Positions 8,027-15,004 of a DNA stretch of 28,524 nucleotides are shown in pieces. Source of the DNA: JBAXBF01 sp034429745 (GTDB taxonomy: Bacteria > Chloroflexota > Anaerolineae > Anaerolineales > DRKV01); contig DAOUFY010000020.1 of the NCBI GenBank assembly GCA_034429745.1, forward strand, positions 1-28,524. The letters run 5' to 3'. Both the position numbers and the translations under genes were made by a program. Position 1 is the first letter of the stretch, and every line of letters starts with the position of its first letter. The notes below the pieces were generated by a model, which saw only the letters and a program-made list of their open reading frames with translations, was not told where the DNA came from and ran no database searches.

Positions 8027-9907
8027 ATGTGTGGAATTTGTGGAGCGATCTCATTGCAGCATGGATATCCTGTTAATAGAAAGTTGGTCTATAACATGAA
8101 TCGAGTCTTGTTTCATCGCGGGCCAGACGACGAAGGATATTATTTTTCAAACAACATAGGAATGGGAATGCGCCGCCTGAGCATTATAGATTTGCAGACT
8201 GGTGAGCAGCCCATTCACAATGAGGATCAAACGTTATGGGTTGTTTTTAATGGAGAGATATACAACTATCGTGAACTGCGTCATGAATTAGTGCAAAAAG
8301 GACATCAGTTTTATACAAAATCGGATACTGAAGTAATTGTGCATGCTTACGAAGCATGGGGCGAGGATTTTTTAAGTAAATTAAATGGCATGTTTGCAAT
8401 TGCTTTATGGGATGAAAAAAAACAACAACTAATCTTGGCTAGAGATGTCTTTGGGATTAAGCCATTATATGTGTACCAAAATGGAAAAGTGCTTCTTTTC
8501 GCATCAGAGATAAAATCGTTATTGGTTAATGATGAAATCCCTCGCAAGGTGGATAAAATTGCTCTGGATTTATATCTCACATTTCGCTTTGTACCATCTC
8601 CAAGAACTATGCTGGAAGGAATTGAGAAAGTACCCCCAAGCCATTGCTTAATAGTCAATGATGGCAGAGTAACCCGCAAACGCTATGAAAAATCAATTCC
8701 TGAAGTAGAAAAGCACCGCAAGGAGGCAGAGTGGGTCGAACTATTGCGCGACCTAATTTCGGTGGCTGTAAAGCGGCAAAGTGTCAGTGATGTACCACTA
8801 GGTGTATTGCTTAGTGGAGGAGTGGATTCAGCTGCTGTTACTGCTTTGCTAAGCCGGCATTTGAATGGACCATTACAGACATTTACAGTTGGGTTTCCTG
8901 ATTATCAAGGCATAGATGAATTAGAGGCTGCAAATGAAACAGCGCGGCTCTTTAATACTCAACATCATGCCATTAAAATTGGCTATATTGATTTTCAAAG
9001 CCACTTAATGAAGACCATTTGGCGATTAGATGAACCCATCGCAACTACTTCGACCTTTGCGCTTGATGCAGTATGTTCAACAGCAAAGGAATACGTTAAA
9101 GTGGTTCTTACAGGACAAGGAGCAGATGAGCCTTTTGGTGGCTATCAACGATATCTTGCCGCACGTTATGGCAGAGTAATTAATAAGTGGTTTTCTCCTT
9201 TATGGTTATGGGGAAGATCAATCACGAGGCGTATGTTTCCACGCTGGGAAGCATGGCAGCGCGCCTGGCATAGTGTCGGTGTAAAAGACCAAACCCAATG
9301 GTTCATTGCGATGATTGAAGTTTTTTCGCCCGCAATGAAGGAAAAAATATATCAGGACAGAAAGGATGATAAAGAAAGTTTTTCAAGGGCTGTTATTGAT
9401 TATTGGCGCAAGGATATTGATCACTTAGAACCATTATCACAAATGAGTTATGTAGATATGAGACTTTCTTTGGCGGACGATTTGTTGATGTATGGGGATA
9501 AGATCTCTATGGCGCATTCATTAGAAATGCGGGTACCACTGCTTGATATAGAATTAATTAAAGCGGTTGAAACAATGCCTGATCGGATGAGGATAAATGG
9601 ATTTAAACGCAAGTACATTTATAAAAAAGCTCTAAAAGAATGGCTGCCTAAAGAGAAGCTGAACCGTCCCAAAAAAGGGTTCTTGACACCCGTGGAGTTT
9701 TGGTTGGAGCAAGATCTAGGCAATTACGCAACTCAGCTATTTTTCGATCGAAAATCTGCTCTCTCCCAATATTTTTCCATAGGCTATATAAAAGAGCTCC
9801 TTGATAATCATATTCAGAGAAAAAGCAATAATCAGCGGCAACTCTATTGCTTGCTGGTGTTTGAGCTTTGGCATAAGGTGTTCATTGAAAGAGAGTTTCG
9901 TGAATAA
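8027..9907 (+). CDS. asnB: Asparagine synthase (glutamine-hydrolysing) family amidotransferase
   Basis: A 626-residue two-domain enzyme. The N-terminal class II glutamine amidotransferase starts at Cys2 (MCGICGAIS) and has 'RGPDDEG', 'RRLSIIDLQTGEQP' and 'FNGEIYNYRELR'. The C-terminal synthetase domain has the PPi-loop SGGVDS (263-268), 'TGQGADEPFGGYQRY', 'LEMRVPLLD' and 'RPKKGF'. It would release ammonia from glutamine and amidate an adenylated carboxylate. Free aspartate is the classic substrate. AsnB homologues inside polysaccharide clusters, however, often amidate uronic-acid carboxylates or similar groups, so a role in decorating the glycan is plausible but inferred. The 'GEGADE' motif reads GQGADE here. 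The gene starts 9 bases after the radical SAM gene and overlaps the TagA-like gene by 8 bases. Confidence 0.93.
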   Translation: MCGICGAISLQHGYPVNRKLVYNMNRVLFHRGPDDEGYYFSNNIGMGMRRLSIIDLQTGEQPIHNEDQTLWVVFNGEIYNYRELRHELVQKGHQFYTKSDTEVIVHAYEAWGEDFLSKLNGMFAIALWDEKKQQLILARDVFGIKPLYVYQNGKVLLFASEIKSLLVNDEIPRKVDKIALDLYLTFRFVPSPRTMLEGIEKVPPSHCLIVNDGRVTRKRYEKSIPEVEKHRKEAEWVELLRDLISVAVKRQSVSDVPLGVLLSGGVDSAAVTALLSRHLNGPLQTFTVGFPDYQGIDELEAANETARLFNTQHHAIKIGYIDFQSHLMKTIWRLDEPIATTSTFALDAVCSTAKEYVKVVLTGQGADEPFGGYQRYLAARYGRVINKWFSPLWLWGRSITRRMFPRWEAWQRAWHSVGVKDQTQWFIAMIEVFSPAMKEKIYQDRKDDKESFSRAVIDYWRKDIDHLEPLSQMSYVDMRLSLADDLLMYGDKISMAHSLEMRVPLLDIELIKAVETMPDRMRINGFKRKYIYKKALKEWLPKEKLNRPKKGFLTPVEFWLEQDLGNYATQLFFDRKSALSQYFSIGYIKELLDNHIQRKSNNQRQLYCLLVFELWHKVFIEREFRE

Positions 9908-10724
9908 CCTTGAAAAGATAAACGAATTTTCTCCAAAATCCTCTATTTCACGTCCATTCCAACGAGCGAGAGTAGGTGGTTGCCCGGTAGATGTGGTTAG
10001 TTTTCAGCAAGGATTAGCATTTTTAGAAGAGAATATAAAAAGTGGAAATCAGGTAAAGGTTGGATGTGTTAACGCGGCGAAAATTGCTGCCGCTCAAAAG
10101 GATAGCCGGTTGCGGCAAGCTTTAGAAGCCTGTGAGCTCGTTTTGGCGGATGGAATGCCTGTTGTATGGGCTGCTCGCGCACTTGGAATACCAATCCCTG
10201 AACGATCCGCGGGGATTGATATGATGCATGCTTTGTTAAATACTGCGCAAAGGTTAGAGCTAGGCGTCTTTCTTCTTGGTGCTCGAGAAGCTGTACTTGT
10301 AAAGACAGTTGAAAATCTGCAAAGAGTGTATTCTGGCATAAAAATTGTAGGTTTTCAGCATGGGTACTTTAACCAATCTGATTTACCTCAGATTCTTGTT
10401 AGGATAAATTCAAGTGGCGCGCAACTCCTGTTTGTGGCGTTAGGAACTCCACAAAAAGAAATATGGATTGATGAACATGCAAAACAACTCAAACCGCAGC
10501 TTATTATGGGGGTAGGAGGAAGCTTTGATGTGATAGCAGGGGTAAAAAGGCGAGCACCACAATGGATGCAAACCATTGGGATGGAATGGTTGTGGCGATT
10601 GGCACTTGAACCGCGGCGTATGGCAAAACGCTATTTAATAGGGAATACAGTTTTTGTTAAGGTGATTATTAAAGACATTTTTCACCATTGGCGTGTTCAT
10701 TACCAAATAAAAGGGTATGAATAA
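9900..10724 (+). CDS. WecG/TagA/CpsF family glycosyltransferase
   Basis: A 274-residue protein of glycosyltransferase family 26. Recognisable stretches are 'VNAAKIAAAQKD', 'LADGMPVVWAARALG' (conserved Asp), 'PERSAGIDMM', 'FLLGARE', 'LFVALGTPQKEIWID', 'GVGGSFDVIAGVKRRAP' and 'GMEWLWRLALEPRR', close to the family consensus. Known members (TagA, WecG) add an N-acetylmannosamine or its uronic acid to undecaprenyl-diphosphate-GlcNAc, the second step of teichoic-acid linkage unit or ECA synthesis. The best start is the GTG at 9900: it overlaps the AsnB stop by 8 bases, has an AGAGAG ribosome site, and leaves a roughly 25-residue extension before the domain. A longer frame to 9801 would lie deep in asnB and is not credible. 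Confidence 0.93.
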   Translation: MNNLEKINEFSPKSSISRPFQRARVGGCPVDVVSFQQGLAFLEENIKSGNQVKVGCVNAAKIAAAQKDSRLRQALEACELVLADGMPVVWAARALGIPIPERSAGIDMMHALLNTAQRLELGVFLLGAREAVLVKTVENLQRVYSGIKIVGFQHGYFNQSDLPQILVRINSSGAQLLFVALGTPQKEIWIDEHAKQLKPQLIMGVGGSFDVIAGVKRRAPQWMQTIGMEWLWRLALEPRRMAKRYLIGNTVFVKVIIKDIFHHWRVHYQIKGYE

Positions 10725-11782
10725 TGGCAGTTAAAAAAAGTTTTATATGGATAATAGTTTTTTGGTTTTTTTTGTGGGCAATAGCTTCTTGCAGTCCACC
10801 GCCCAAGCCACGGTTAATTAAAGAACCACCGCTGGCATTTGAGCCGCGTCCAGAATTGGTTGCTGTACCAATGAATGCCACAGCAACTATGACACCATTT
10901 TTACCCCAAGGAGTCATCCCTCAGGTAGCCGAGACCGTAGAAGCAGGAAATAAATCTCCGTGGGGAAATTATTTGCCGCCTTCAATTTGGCCTCCAACAG
11001 AGATACCCCCTCCGTTATCGCCATTGAAAATTGGAGAAGGCAATATTCCCATCTTGCTCTTAGGTGATGATCAACGAGATGATCCAACGTTTCGTACAGA
11101 TGCGATCATTCTGCTTGTGTTGAAGCCAAAGCAAGGGCGGGCAAGCATGGTATCCTTCCCGCGCGATCTCTATGTATATATTCCAGGTTGGACTATGCAG
11201 CGAATCAATATTGTTATGGAACGAGGTGGTTTTGATCTAATGGCAACCACTTTTGAATACAATTTTGGTGTTCGTCCACCCTATTATGCGAGGATAAATT
11301 TTGGCGTTCTGAAACAAATTATTGATGATTTAGGAGGGGTGGATATCTACCTTTCTCAGGCGGTTTCGGATTCGGTTGGTGGGGATCCAACCCGCACAGT
11401 ACCGGCCGGATGGGTGCATATGGATGGTGATTTGGCAGATTGGTATGTACGCGCTCGTTGGCTATCCAGCGATTTTGAGCGGACACGGCGTCATAAGGAG
11501 GTGCTGTTTGCAGTGTTTAATAAAATCATCAGTGTAGAAGGTATCTCCAAAGTGCCGGATTTGTATCAAAAATATATTCAAAATGTAGATACAAATATCA
11601 CTCTTTCTTTGCTAACGCAATGGCTACCGCTGGCAGCTTCACTGCGTGATTCTTCTCAATTGGAAACTTATCATATTAACGAAGAGCATGTAACCGTTTG
11701 GCAAATCCCGACTAGTGGATCATGGGTTCTATTGCCTAATCGTAATTTGATTGTAAATTTACTGCAAGATGCTTTAAGATAA
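10724..11782 (+). CDS. LytR-CpsA-Psr (LCP) family lipoprotein
   Basis: A 352-residue exported protein. Residues 1-23 form a lipoprotein signal with lipobox I20-A21-S22-C23, followed by a Pro-rich linker (24-100). The LCP domain runs to the C-terminus: 'PILLLGDDQRDDPTFRTDAIILLVL', 'MVSFPRDLYVYIPG' (Arg147 expected to bind diphosphate), 'RINFGVLKQIIDDLGGVDIYL', 'GWVHMDGDLADWYVRARW' and 'SSDFERTRRHKEVL'. LCP enzymes transfer a glycan from its undecaprenyl-diphosphate carrier to peptidoglycan or another acceptor. Its place after a TagA-like enzyme and before the priming phosphotransferase argues that this operon's product is covalently attached to the wall. Being a lipoprotein rather than the usual N-terminal transmembrane LCP is slightly unusual. 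ATG and preceding stop overlap by one base (TAATG). Confidence 0.93.
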   Translation: MAVKKSFIWIIVFWFFLWAIASCSPPPKPRLIKEPPLAFEPRPELVAVPMNATATMTPFLPQGVIPQVAETVEAGNKSPWGNYLPPSIWPPTEIPPPLSPLKIGEGNIPILLLGDDQRDDPTFRTDAIILLVLKPKQGRASMVSFPRDLYVYIPGWTMQRINIVMERGGFDLMATTFEYNFGVRPPYYARINFGVLKQIIDDLGGVDIYLSQAVSDSVGGDPTRTVPAGWVHMDGDLADWYVRARWLSSDFERTRRHKEVLFAVFNKIISVEGISKVPDLYQKYIQNVDTNITLSLLTQWLPLAASLRDSSQLETYHINEEHVTVWQIPTSGSWVLLPNRNLIVNLLQDALR

Positions 11783-11785
11783 ACC

Positions 11786-13210
11786 GTGATTAGACGATTT
11801 TCGGTAAATTATATTATTTTTTCAATGTTCTTAGATGCAGTTCTCATTGGTGTTGTTCTTGCCATAGCTGCAAATATCCGACCTTTCTTAAGCTGGTTGC
11901 CAACTGCTTATCAAGTAAGCAAGCCTTTAATTTTGCCCTATCCTTTGTACATTCTTTTCCCCTTAGTATGGGTTGCATTGATGATGAGTTCTGCTGTATA
12001 TGATGGCAGGAGAAATTATTATTTTCTTGATGAGTTGATCAGTGTAACTTTTGGCTCATTGCTTGCTACTTTATGTTTAGCTGGGATTTCTTATTTTTCT
12101 TTTAGAGATGTTTCGCGGCTCATGTTTTTATCTTTTTCAGGACTTGCTTATGCCATGCTTGTAGGTTGGAGAATGGGAGCACGAATGATCTTTCGTTTGA
12201 ACTCAAAAGGCAATGGCAAAAGGCAGAGGGTTTATATCATTGGCAATGCAGAATTGGTTGAAAAGATCAAGCAACGACTAATGGATAACCCTTTGATTAA
12301 ATGGGAATTGAATTGCATTATCTCAAGCCATAATACCTTTATTGATGAGAAGCTGCCAGAAAAACATTACTCTCATTATGATCTAGGTAAGATGATTGTA
12401 TCAAATGGTGGTTCAGACGTTATTTTAGCGTTTAATCCCAACGAGTATGAGAGAGTTGAGCAAGTTATTGCTGTGTTACAGGAGTACCCTCTTCAATTAT
12501 GGGCACTGCCGACTTATTATTATTTGACTTTATACAAAATTGAAGTGGAAGATGTGGCTGGAATTTTGCTGTTTGATTTGCGAGCTCCTGCGCTAACTGA
12601 ATATCAATGGGTGGCAAAAAGGTTGTTTGATGTAATCCTTACTGTGATCAGCTTGCCGTTGATTGTACCGATTTGTGTAGCTATTGGTGTAGCGATTAAG
12701 CTTGACAGCCGGGGCAGCATATTTTTCCGACAGAAACGATTAGGGATGAATGGAGCTTTGATAGAAATATTAAAATTTCGGACTATGGTAGCAGACGCTG
12801 AGAAGAAACTGCAGGAGTTATTAGCAAAAGATGATGCTCTGCGCCAACAATATATGAGGCATCATAAACTGTCCAATGACCCGCGTATTACTAGAGTAGG
12901 ACGTTGGCTGCGAAAATATTCTCTTGATGAACTGCCACAATTATGGAATGTGCTCAAAGGTGAAATGAGTCTGGTAGGTCCGCGCGCTTATATGCCAAAC
13001 GAACGTGATGAAATTGGACCTTATAGTGATATTATTCTTCGGATCAGACCCGGTTTAACCGGTTGGTGGCAAGTCATGGGAAGGCATTTAACCCTTTTTA
13101 ATGAACGATTGGTGTTGGACGCGTATTATATTAAGAATTGGTCATTATGGCTTGACGCCTTTATTATTATAAAAACTATTAAAGTTATTTTTAAGGGTGA
13201 AGGAGCTTAA
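11786..13210 (+). CDS. Exopolysaccharide polyprenyl glycosylphosphotransferase (priming transferase)
   Basis: A 474-residue WbaP/WcaJ-like enzyme. The N-terminal half has about four membrane segments (9-29, 51-70, 85-105, 111-129) and a Rossmann-like domain (about 147-250, 'RVYIIGNAEL'). The C-terminal bacterial sugar-transferase domain has the re-entrant helix 'KRLFDVILTVISLPLIVPICV', 'FFRQKRLG', 'KFRTM', 'NDPRITRVGRWLRKYSLDELPQLWNVLKGEMSLVGPR' (catalytic Asp381-Glu382) and 'RPGLTGWWQV'. It transfers a sugar-1-phosphate from a nucleotide sugar to undecaprenyl phosphate, the first committed step of repeat-unit assembly. The start is a GTG three bases after the LCP stop, giving MIRRFSVNYI. The order, primer enzyme near the 3' end, is typical of many EPS operons. 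Confidence 0.95.
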   Translation: MIRRFSVNYIIFSMFLDAVLIGVVLAIAANIRPFLSWLPTAYQVSKPLILPYPLYILFPLVWVALMMSSAVYDGRRNYYFLDELISVTFGSLLATLCLAGISYFSFRDVSRLMFLSFSGLAYAMLVGWRMGARMIFRLNSKGNGKRQRVYIIGNAELVEKIKQRLMDNPLIKWELNCIISSHNTFIDEKLPEKHYSHYDLGKMIVSNGGSDVILAFNPNEYERVEQVIAVLQEYPLQLWALPTYYYLTLYKIEVEDVAGILLFDLRAPALTEYQWVAKRLFDVILTVISLPLIVPICVAIGVAIKLDSRGSIFFRQKRLGMNGALIEILKFRTMVADAEKKLQELLAKDDALRQQYMRHHKLSNDPRITRVGRWLRKYSLDELPQLWNVLKGEMSLVGPRAYMPNERDEIGPYSDIILRIRPGLTGWWQVMGRHLTLFNERLVLDAYYIKNWSLWLDAFIIIKTIKVIFKGEGA

Positions 13211-13230
13211 AGTGGTATAGTTCTTGCATT

Positions 13231-13261
13231 TTCCCTAAAATCCCTTATAGATTTTTGGGAA
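13231..13261. promoter_or_regulatory. Inverted repeat with promoter-like elements ahead of the BY-kinase gene
   Basis: Within the 77-base gap between the priming transferase and BY-kinase genes, TTCCCTAAAATC (13231-13242) and GATTTTTGGGAA (13250-13261) form 12 pairs with one T-T mismatch around a 7-base loop. No T-run follows, so it is not an ordinary terminator. A weak promoter fits across it: TTGCAT (13224-13229), 16 bases, TATAGA (13246-13251) lying in the loop and right arm. The repeat could be an operator for an internal promoter, or an mRNA hairpin tuning kinase expression. Both readings are inference. Confidence 0.4.
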
Positions 13262-13287
13262 GGTAGTGAAATTATAAGGATATAAGT

Positions 13288-14832
13288 ATGGAAGAAACTG
13301 TTGATGTTGATTTACGCAGCTATTTCAATTTAATAAAACGCTGGTGGTGGCTGATACTTATTGTTACACTGATCGCTGCGGCATTATCATATGTGATAAG
13401 TACATTTTTTATAGCGCCGGTTTATGAGGCACGTACGCTCCTTTTGATTCAGCCACCTGATTCAAAAAATTCGGATTATTCGTCGTTAATGACTAGTGAA
13501 AAATTAGCAAACACATACAGTCAATTGATGACAACCAGACCAGTATTGTTGGATGTGATAAATCGCTTGAATTTGGTTACTACCTTAGAAGCTCTTCAAA
13601 AGTCAATTACTATCCGCACTATACCTAACACGCAGTTAATAGAAGTGAAGGTAAAGCAGTATGATCCAAATTTAGCTGCCCAAATTGCTAATACACTCGC
13701 GACTGTGTATATAGAGCAGCATCAAGCCATGCAGGCATATCGTTATAAAGAATCTAAACAGAGAATTGCTACTCAATTAGCTCAATTGGATACGCAGACC
13801 AAAGAAACGAAGGCCATGCTTGATTCGATCGCTAATAATCCAGACAAGCAAACCGAAAGAGATATTCTGCAAATGCTTTTAGGGCAATATCGCCAGAATT
13901 ATACTAATTTATTACAAATCTATGAGGAGATTCAACTGGCAGAGATGGGTGCGACATCCAATATTGTCCAAATGGAAAATGCCTATCCACCAGATCGTCC
14001 TATCAGCCCTAAAGTACTGACAAACACCCTATTAGCTGCAATCGCTGCGTTGGTCATTACAATAGGGGTGATATTCCTAGTTGAAGCATTAGACAATACT
14101 TTCAAAAAATCGGAGCAAGTAACTCAAAAATTAAAATTGCCAGTTTTGGGTTCAATTTCGGGGCATACTCCTGAACCAGGCAAGCCGATTACTATTGGAC
14201 AGCCGCGATCACATGTAGCTGAGGCTTTTCGTTCATTGCGGACAAGCATTCAATTTGCTAGTGTGGATTTACCACTAAACAGTTTGTTGATTACCAGTCC
14301 TATGTTAGGGGATGGCAAGACAACCATTGCCTCAAATTTGGCTATTGTCATTGCTCAAAGTGGCCAGAAGGTGATATTGATTGATGCTGATTTACGGAGA
14401 CCAAGGTTGCATACACTGTTTGCTTTACGCAATCGGCCTGGGTTGAGCCGAATGTTTGTTCAAAATGACTTGCCCTTCAGTGAGGTTCTGCAGTCAACTG
14501 AGGTACCGGGGTTGTCGGTTATACCAGCCGGATATTTGCCACCAAATCCATTAGAATTGGTTGGCTCGGAGAGGATGATGGAAGTTTTGCTGCAAGCACG
14601 CGATGTGGCAGATATGGTTATTATTGATGCACCCCCTGTTACAGCTGTTTCTGATGCTGTGGTGTTATCAAAGCGAGTTGATGCAGTCTTATTAGTCATT
14701 AGCGTTGGCAAAACACAGATTGAAGCTTCCTTAGAAACAATGGATCAACTAAACCGAGCCGGGGCACGAGTGATTGGAGTAGTACTGAATGATAAAAAAT
14801 CAAAGAAATCGCGGTATTACTATTATTATTAG
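13288..14832 (+). CDS. Wzz-BY-kinase fusion (chain-length determinant and tyrosine autokinase)
   Basis: A 514-residue single-chain Wzc-like protein. A Wzz domain starts at residue 7, with membrane helices at about 19-41 and 244-267 bracketing an external coiled-coil-rich part. The cytoplasmic kinase has the oligomerisation motif E312-x2-R315-x2-R318, Walker A' 'GDGKTT' (341-346), 'IDADLRRP' (365-372) and Walker B 'VIIDAPP' (444-450). The C-terminus is KKSKKSRYYYYY: five consecutive tyrosines (510-514) form the autophosphorylation tail. In this family, cycles of Tyr phosphorylation and dephosphorylation drive octamer assembly and control polysaccharide length and export. It is the last gene before the operon terminator. 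A dual-specificity-type phosphatase gene lies about 1.9 kb further on the other strand. Confidence 0.96.
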   Translation: MEETVDVDLRSYFNLIKRWWWLILIVTLIAAALSYVISTFFIAPVYEARTLLLIQPPDSKNSDYSSLMTSEKLANTYSQLMTTRPVLLDVINRLNLVTTLEALQKSITIRTIPNTQLIEVKVKQYDPNLAAQIANTLATVYIEQHQAMQAYRYKESKQRIATQLAQLDTQTKETKAMLDSIANNPDKQTERDILQMLLGQYRQNYTNLLQIYEEIQLAEMGATSNIVQMENAYPPDRPISPKVLTNTLLAAIAALVITIGVIFLVEALDNTFKKSEQVTQKLKLPVLGSISGHTPEPGKPITIGQPRSHVAEAFRSLRTSIQFASVDLPLNSLLITSPMLGDGKTTIASNLAIVIAQSGQKVILIDADLRRPRLHTLFALRNRPGLSRMFVQNDLPFSEVLQSTEVPGLSVIPAGYLPPNPLELVGSERMMEVLLQARDVADMVIIDAPPVTAVSDAVVLSKRVDAVLLVISVGKTQIEASLETMDQLNRAGARVIGVVLNDKKSKKSRYYYYY

Positions 14833-14862
14833 CTAACTTAATTAAACGGCAGTAAAAAAAGG

Positions 14863-14901
14863 CATGCCTCACTTGATATGAAAGTGGGGCATGTATTTTT
14901 T
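14863..14901 (+). terminator. Rho-independent terminator of the polysaccharide operon
   Basis: CATGCCTCACT (14863-14873) pairs with AGTGGGGCATG (14883-14893), 11 pairs with one G-U, around a 9-base loop, followed by TATTTTTT. It lies 30 bases after the BY-kinase stop. An A-run precedes the stem, so it could also act on the opposite strand, but no minus-strand gene ends here. Confidence 0.85.
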
Positions 14902-14963
14902 AATCCACATTAACCTTAAGAAAGATTAATGTTAAAGAGTCAACACAACATACTGAAAATGTG

Positions 14964-14969
14964 TATAAT
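14964..14969 (+). promoter_or_regulatory. Predicted -10 box of the LysM/Cys-rich protein gene
   Basis: A perfect TATAAT lies 35 bases before the ATG at 15005 and downstream of the operon terminator. No good -35 hexamer is seen at 16-18 bases (best region about 14940-14946), so it may need an activator or rely on flanking TG bases. It implies that the following gene is transcribed independently of the polysaccharide operon. Confidence 0.5.
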
Positions 14970-15004
14970 ATGAATCTGTTTTGTTATGGAAAGGAGTAGT
15001 TCCT

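Noticed and set aside
9801..9899. Upstream extension of the TagA-like protein.
   Set aside because: It lies inside the conserved C-terminal coding region of asnB and gives residues unlike the family; the GTG at 9900 has a ribosome site.
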